From Prostheceraeus crozeri (taxonomy: Eukaryota > Platyhelminthes > Polycladida > Euryleptidae): DNA of 64,000 bases. Below the pieces are notes generated by a model. That model made no database searches. It was given only the letters and a program-made list of their open reading frames with translations, and was not told where the DNA came from. The DNA lies in contig CAJQUW010003149.1 in assembly GCA_907163375.1 (NCBI GenBank), forward strand, positions 124,001 through 188,000, in the 5' to 3' direction. Positions 52,001 to 61,000 of this stretch are shown here, piece after piece. Each line of letters opens with the position of its first letter. The stretch's first letter is position 1. A program made the translations under genes and the position numbers.

Positions 52001-55000
52001 ATCGATTCTGAGCTAGATCGTCAGATACACAGTCATGCTGCATATTAAGACAGGCAAATGGGTGCGACAAATTTTAATGAAAATATACAGTCGGCAAGAT
52101 TCAGCACTGCCTCATTTCAATGCTGTCTGAATAATATTCTTCCAGCTTGATAATTCACCACTCCAATGCATCCACTTTTGAATGAATTAACTGTTGCGAA
52201 ATCCTTTCATAAATTGCACCAGTACCGGTAAGAGCGAGTGATAAAGTTATCATCACATCAACCATGCATTCGATTACAAAAGAAGAACGGTAGGAAGTAA
52301 ATTTCCTCAGATAGATCAACAGCTTTTAAACCCCAAGTGAATTTCCGAGTCGTAATTTGACACATTTTGATCGTTTCCACTTTGATGATTTCCATTGGAA
52401 GTTGTCTTGAGAGAATCGTTTAATTTTCTTTCAAACACCGATTTCATTAAAAGGCAACCCTGCGTAAGTAACGATGGAAGCATGAGGTTTGGGACTGCGT
52501 TTTAATAGAAACGGGAATGAGTTTTCTATTCAAAGTCTTAATCCAAGCATGTCTTCGCAAAACGATTGATAACAATTTTTATTACCGAACCAACATTTGT
52601 ATGCATACCTATGTGTAATAACAACTCCTCACACTGGAGGTTTAGACGGTGCAACTGACTGGGTCACTGCTCCTCACACAGGAGGCTTGCACCGTGCAGG
52701 TGAATGGATCACTACTCCTCACTGGAGGTTTAGACGGTCCAACTGACTGGGTCACTACTCCTCACACTGGCCGGTGCAGGTGAATGGATCACTACTCCTC
52801 ACTGGAGGTTTAGACGGTCCAACTGACTGGGTCACTGTTCCTCACACCACACAGGAGGCTTGCACCGTGCAGGTGAATGGATCACTATTCCTCACTGGAG
52901 GTTTAGACGATGCAGCTGACTGGGTCACTACTCCTCACACTGGAGGCTTGGCCGGTGCAGCTGACTGGGTCACTACTCCTCACACTGGAGGCTTGGCCGG
53001 TGCAACTGACTGGGTCACTACTCCTCACACTGGAGGTTTAGACGGTGCAGATGACTGGGACCCAGCTCCGTTCACCGGACGCATCTCTGTGATCCCATTA
53101 CTATGTCCAATGTCCATCTGACTTGAAATGTGCAGAAATCGTTATGATTTGTTGAAATTGCAATAATCAGATGGTCAACACGACGGCCGCTTTCTTCAGG
53201 GTGTAAAAGACGATCGACAGGGACAGTCTAAAGAGCATTTTAACAACACATTCTGAACCACAGTGACCTAATAATTTCTTAATAAAGGTGTGTAGCTCGG
53301 TCGAATTTTACATGTTGTTTTTATTCACTCAGTCAATGCTAGCTGTATTCCTGATCCCTGTTCGCCATATGACTTCATCTAATTCATTAACGTTTAAGAG
53401 CAGGGGCGTGGAAAAATTTTAGGATGACGACATTGCAGACATGCTCTTTCTTGAGAGATTGGCGCAACGTGCATGCAGAAATTATGCTGACATTGTCTTG
53501 TCTGATAGGGAAGCTTGATTGACCTGCCTCGAGTACGCAGCGCTCCTTGACCCTCACACAAAGCAGAAATGAGTGACCGAGGTATATTATACGCATCATT
53601 TGTCAACGGAAATGTCGAAATTCAGATAAAAATCTCATTCGTTAAAATTGATGATCAGCTATATGATGAAAGTATCACACTGAATTAGATTATGCGTATT
53701 GAAAATTAAAATAGATAAAGTCAAAGTTATGACGTTTCGGGTGATGCTACGACCATTATCAGGTGTAAAAGTGTAATAAAGGCAGATCCTAAAACTATTC
53801 TGACAGTTAGGTTATTATAACTCGATAAAACTTTACAAAGATCAAAATCAGTAAAATGTCCAGCATTATCAGAAATGCACCCAGGGGCATTATTCATATA
53901 AAAATTAACAATAGCTTTTCTATGTTCTCTAAAACGAGTATCAAAGTCTCTCCTAGATAAAACTTGTCACAATTTTCACACGGAACTCTATAAATGCCAC
54001 CGTCTAGAATCTGCCTTTATTAAGTCCAATCAGCCTAATGAATTGAATCTTCACAATGTTTTTTATAAACATTATGTACTTACCACAAACCGACTTGTTA
54101 ATAGTGTTCATGACCGATAACTGCTCCTGTAGCTTTGCATTCTGTCCATTTTACACTTGATAATGATTGTAGCAGCATCCAAAGCGTCGTGACTTTGACT
54201 TTATATTTTTAAATTTTTAGCTACATATCTTCTAATTCAGTATGGTACTTTTATTATATTGCAATTCGAAGCACATTTTTGAAAGGATCCGTGATGATCA
54301 GCTATATCGGCTATATAAGCTATATGAAAAGCTATAATAAGCTATATAAAAATGTTTGGCTATGACAGACAATTCCATAAAAGCTTGGCTATATCAAGCA
54401 AGCAAATAGTTTCATGAATTAAATTGGGGCAGAGATATCTATGAATAATTGGACTACTAATGAATGAAGGATAATCATTATATTTAATGGTTGAGGAAGA
54501 GCCAAGGTTTTAATGATGTTGCACTTTAATTATGATATGATTAATTTCGGTTGCTATTCGGCAACCATCATCAGATAGAAGGAATTAAACATCAGCGCAA
54601 TGACATTTGCGTTTAAAACCTTGGCTCTTCCTCAACCATTAAATATAATATATGACTAGCCAAGACATCTTCAATCATGAAGAATAATCGTCCAACCCAA
54701 CGGAGGCGGAGAAAAAGAAGGCAAACGGACAAAACAAGCAAGAAAAGTGTTAATCACATTATCATGTACAAGTAATGAAGCCTATGAAGCTGTTATAAAA
54801 GTGCGTAAAAATTAATGTATAGCTAGTTATCAGACTCATCACACATGAGAGCATGTGCAACTCGTGCACCATGCGAGGAGGAAATCACTTTCTCCACATC
54901 TTATGAGATTTGTAGATTTCAAGTGAAGATATCAAGCAGAATTATGGCATTATTCCAACATTTTACTTGCAACCATCACCTATAAGCAAAGTCCCCACAC

Positions 55001-58000
55001 ATGCTTTTTGCACAACATCCGAAGGCTTACTGCCTATCTCTTCGAGGGGCTCCTATAAGTCCTGGCCTATATTCATGAACTACGTCATGTCGATGGCAGC
55101 ATGTACTATGGAGAGATTCAAGAGAAGACGTTAAGATCGTGAACACGGGGTTTGCGGTTGATTTGGAGACATTGGAAAGACATCCTTTATTTCAAATAAG
55201 TTTCATTAAAATGCACCCGCCTTTTTCAGTAGGCAATTCTTAGCTGCAATATCGGGTTGAGGAAGGTCGCAGTCTTTCATTAACGATTGATATAACTAAA
55301 TCATAGGCTAAATTATTGAGACTTTACAAATTGAACCACCGCAAAACAAGAGATTAACGTCTCATAAAAGATGTCACTTGAATCGTTGTGATTTTGAAAA
55401 AAGACAACATAAACTAAACGAAAAGTCAAGCACACACTAAAAATCCAAAATCAATTGGCATGGTACCATCGATGACTATGGGCGATATAAGTATAATGAC
55501 AACATAACTGAATTACACTGACAGCATGACTAATGTGACATAAAGTCATGCTGTCAATAACTTGAAAATTGCCTTCATTAGGCTGTTGAATAGAAAAGCA
55601 TCGTCATTCATCGTTCGCAAATTTCTGTGAATTCCTTTTAAATGCCAAAATCGCCACAATTCTGTCAAATTCAAAGATCCTAGATCATCGCAACCAAGTT
55701 TTGCGATGGCATTAACCCTTCAGTTCTTTTGTATAGAAGTTGACAGGCGCAAGAATAATCATCTTCGCAGAATTTGACAATGACGTTATGACAGTAATTG
55801 ATCTGAATAAAACATCGCAACTTTAGAGAAAATCTTGCAAAAGTGGAGGGTAGAACTATCTGAGAATGGGTTGTCACCAGTCCTCAAGTTGTGAGAATCG
55901 CTAATGATTACGTTCCACTCATATCAGCAATGTCATACATCTCTGATAATTCCTAACACAACATTGTAACTATTTTTGAAAGTACTAAGAATTCTGTGAG
56001 GAACTTACATTCCGGTTTTGGAGAATCCGCCTTCTCATCGTCCCTCACTTTATCCTGATCTTCCTCGAAGTCGTCTTTATATTCTAGAAGAAAAGATGAA
56101 GTCACAGTAGATGGATAAACTTTAATCGGAGACTGTTTTGTGATGTGATTTTCACAATGTCCTCTTGCGTAATGAAACTTGAAACTACTAGCCTTTAAAT
56201 CAGAAAGAAGACTTTGCTTCCACACAAAACGTTGACTCCATAATCGAGCCATGCCATGCCTTTGATTTCTATATTATTCTCTTCTTTTACGCTTGTAGTA
56301 ACGAAGTGAGAGCTCCAACCAGCAGCGATGGGAAATTATCGAGATCTCCCATCAGCAATTACAGGAGGAGCAGCAGTAGACTTCTATTAAGACTTCGTTT
56401 TGTTACATCTATATTCCACCTGTGAACACACGTCGCAACACAAAAACAAACATTAAATTGACGATTCATGTTTCAGTCAATTTCTTGTGTACTAGCGATG
56501 TCAAATTACACAAATTTTGATCAGCTGATGAAGAAAGCAATTACCTCTGTGCCTACTGTTACAAATCCTGTTGTGCAATTTTCCATTGTTCAATGTTGAT
56601 GCATGTATTGTTGAAATAATTGAAAAAACGGAAATGCGTGAGTTAACTAAAAACACTAAAACAAATCAGGATTGAGATATTTACGTCATAACCCTGCCAG
56701 CAACATGAAAAGGAAAAATTAGTAAATAGAATTTGGGTAAGAAACTCTTGCTGTAATATATGAATAAAGGAAAAGTGTCTGACAATTTGATTTCTAATTG
56801 TAAAATTCCATGATTTCTGCCTGTCTCATACTATAATTTATGGTAGTTTGAAAGTGTAGAAAAAGTGACTTTTTGCATGAGAAAAAATTGCACAATGCAC
56901 AGATATCGATCTCTTACATAATGTCACGAAGGATGTATGAATATCTTTAAATTGGAGTTACAATCTCCTTCGAACTGGCAGATTGATGATTCCTCTACCG
57001 GATCAACGATCTTCATCTTGTAAGAGACATTCACTACGAATCGCCGAGTCGATTATCTATGCGCATATCTCTGACGTAGTTTTGAATAGGTTTTGCTCAG
57101 GCATTTAAACATAAACATTTTGGAAAGAGTCAAATTTTTTGATGGCAAAATATTTGATTATTGGTAACGACATATTCCAGCTGCCACTAGCAGCTATATT
57201 CAGGCAAGTGTTGAAGGAATAGATTTTCCTAGTATACGCAATTGTAGATATCTGATGTATCCAGCCATTCCACTTACTTCAACTATAATATAGAAATTAT
57301 TGAATTGAATCACTTTCAAATATCTATCTTTCAGTGGAGTTCCGTTAAAACTAATAATGAATTCTAGTGCTAAAATTTGCTTTAAAATTAACAACGAATT
57401 TTAATATTGTATTTATTATTTCCGCTAATTAAATTGAAAATCTCCGCCATTATCATTGGCCATGACTTTGAATACAATATTGAAATTTGAAGCTCTACAG
57501 ATAACTTTTACACATTCTCTCAATATTTTATAACATGTGTTTGATATAAAGGCACTAAAGCGACACACTTGCTGCTCTTTCTCTGATAACCTGTCGGACA
57601 GAATCACTAAATGTACATCGCCCAGAATTTGTATAAAAAATGACTATGGGTTCCTGAACGCAAATTTTCAAGCTATTGCATACAATTAACGATGCGATGA
57701 TCCGTTCCCATATTTCTCGTCCGGACTGTCAGAATTCGCATAAACGAGATAGTTTATGCAGTATATGAACCACCATTAAAGCTGTGATATTTTTGACAAG
57801 TTTTTAAGCAGATAATGAGATATGACCAAAATACTGGTACAAATAGATTATCACTTCCTTTTTCACCCTTACATTCCATAATGCTGAATATCCCGTTTAA
57901 ACAATCCAACCACCACAGATCTTCAAGATATGGCATCTACATACAAGGCTCCATACACAACAGATGAGAATAAGAGCTGATGATACCTCAACAACTCTAT

Positions 58001-61000
58001 TCTCTGGTAACGGAAGGCTTTAGTAATTGGTGCTAGAATAGTCCGTTAAAATCGAGCCGCGTCTAGGCAGTAGACACTTCAATACGCAGTCACTAACCTA
58101 TCATCCCTTTTGCATACAATTTTGCATCTGGATAGAAAACAAGTTGACATACAATGTTCAGACGATTTGTGGCGACTGGCTACTTTCAATAAGCTGTCTC
58201 ATGCGAGGAGTTAATTGGAAAATAAAAATATATCGCATCTGATACATATCTCCACTGTTCATTCAATCTTTAGCTGAATTTATCTTTCAATTTTGTGTTG
58301 TGGGACATTAAAGGTAAGCCCTCTATTAGCGTGCATGGCCGGTATTTACTTTTGGCTTTTGTCATCAAACCTATAGAATTATGATAAATGGCGTTCATTA
58401 ATGGAGTTGAAATCAGCATCACATTATGAGAACTTAAACCGTGAGATGAACGCTTGAATGCGTCTTATCCGCTGCTGGTGAGAATAAAGTCCTTCACTTA
58501 CTATAAATCAAATAAAAATATAAAGGTGAATTCACATAAAAAATCAATCGTGATTATAGCTTACTATTTAAGGTGATCTTGTTAATTAATGCAAAATCAA
58601 TCATTAACTTGAATATTGCTTGAATCATACTTGAATTTCCCTTTCCTCTCGCTTCAAAACATGTGCTCCGATCGAGCACTGAAATTCGATCTAGCGCACG
58701 AACACTCTTCCACTTCAATGTCATTGTCATTGGATGAAATACATATGTTGATATGTTGTAGACCGAATATCTCTAAGTTGACTGCAATAAATGCATTCAT
58801 TTCAAAGGATGCTCATTATGCATGATAAATGAACAGAAAAATGCACAAGAACAGAACCAGTAGGTCAATCCCATTTTCTTTGATACATTTCTTCTTCTTG
58901 AATTGATCGCAGACATGGTGATATTTAATACACCCTTGTTTATGCAATCTTCACTATATCAGGTATTTAGTATTTGCCATACAGACCGGAATGAACGAGT
59001 TTTCAGACTTTTCAGGTCTAGAGAGTAATGACTAAGTGAACAGATTCATTATTCGCTGAAAATACTACAAAAAGGCGTCCAAGGAAAGATATTCCACACA
59101 CTAACAACACAATCAGCGAAAAAATCCTCTACAGTTCAGCTTGACTGAGACGTTACTTTCACGCAATGTCCGCGGGTAGCAACTTGATTACATTCGCTGA
59201 ATAATTTGCAAGATTGCATTTGGTAAATCAAATATAATCTTTCTATTTTCGAATGAATATAAAGGGCGAGATGAATACCGTATTCACTGTAACGGACACT
59301 GACTATATGAAAAGCAGTTTTAACAAAACGTTGTAAAAGATTACACAGCAATCTTTGGCCTTAATGAGATTAATGTAGCAATATATAAGTAGTATCGTAA
59401 TCATATGTAGTATTATATTGTAGCAGAGCAGGGAACAGGCCTGTCGAACTTGAAGAAATTTGTCGTTTCATGCAGATTATCAGTTGGTTTAGTTGAATGC
59501 AATCACTTAATCAACCAATTAAAATGAATTATGCGTCACTTTATTCCAGTGACTAAAATCACCACTCTTTTACTCTGTGTCAGCCATGTAATGGTTGTCG
59601 AGCCTTGATTGTCCACGAGCATTACTCAGCTCAACTTAAACAAACGCAGTTGACATAAACTTGGTGCGTGTTTGTTCGCACGGCTACAGATTCAGTTTTT
59701 TACTGCTTAAAACCACAATGTAAATATCCGCCCACCTAATAATGTTTACCAAATAAATCTAACAGAATTTGATTAATGTTGGGGATTCCCTGAATTCTGT
59801 CAGCTTTCAATAAACGATTAGCTTACATGAGCAACTTAACAACGGTGCATCAACATCATTTTAGCATGTCAAAGTTTGCACTTAGTACAAAAAACAGATT
59901 CGAGATTGTAGATTCAAAAAGACAAGCCTATCAGCTTATCAATATTGTTTCTAATAGCCAGTCCGAGAGGTCATTCATAAAGAAGTTTTTCTGAAAAATG
60001 CGTTGACAAGAGTATATTCAAAATAAAAAATTTAACGATCACCCGACGCGTTTCGTATATACAGACAGTATCAAAGGCCTTAATTAGGCATTGGTTTATA
60101 TTTTGATAAGACATTCAATGAACCAACCAGAAATAGATTTCTTATTAGTAGAAACAGCTATCAGCATTAGCATGTGATGAAGCTTGTAAACTCTATGACA
60201 AATCTAAGAAAATCTATTCGGATTCTCTATCAATAATTCATTGGCTGCAAACTTGTAGAACAATTAATGGTCATTCGTTGTTAGTAATTTCAAATGAAAT
60301 GAAGAAACATCAACAATTGGACTACACAACAAAATGCTCAAATTTATTGAAGCTCAACAAAAAATTCTATAACAACATCATGAGAAAATTCTTGCGAGAG
60401 ATCTTTACACTACCTTGTTCTATAAAAATGAAAAAATATGAAAATTTCAATACAAAGCTGTGAAACTTGAATGTGAATGATACTTTCAAACAAATGTGAA
60501 TGTCAATTGGGATATTATGTATGGTCGAACACATCAGGAGGTTTCAAGATTTTGGTTGCTTCAAAATGAGCTTTATGAGTCATCGAACAGTTACCAGCCC
60601 AGGCATTTGTCCCTACCTATCATGGGAAGACACCAACATCACATCGGAGTGTCCTTTCTCTGAACCCCTTCATCACACCTGCTTGTCATTCCTCCCAGCC
60701 CCTTCACCACACCTGCCTGTCATTCCTCCCAACCCCTTCACCACATGTACCTGTCCTTCCTCCCAACCGCTTCAACACACATGTCCTTTCTCCCAACCCC
60801 ATCACCACACCTGCCTGTCCTTCCTCCCAACCCCTTCACCATACCTGGCTGTCATTCCTCCCAACCCCTTAACCACATCTGCCTGTCCTTCCTCCCAACC
60901 CCTTCACCATACCTGGCTGTCATTCCTCCCAACCCCTTAACCACACCTGGCTGTCCTTCCTCCCAGCCCCTTCACCACACCTGCCTGTCCTTTCTCCCAG

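Noticed and set aside
52774..53121. Repetitive 115-codon frame ([15 protein letters not shown] units)
   Set aside because: A 45-bp unit keeps any frame open. The sequence matches a SINE tail and no other coding sign exists.
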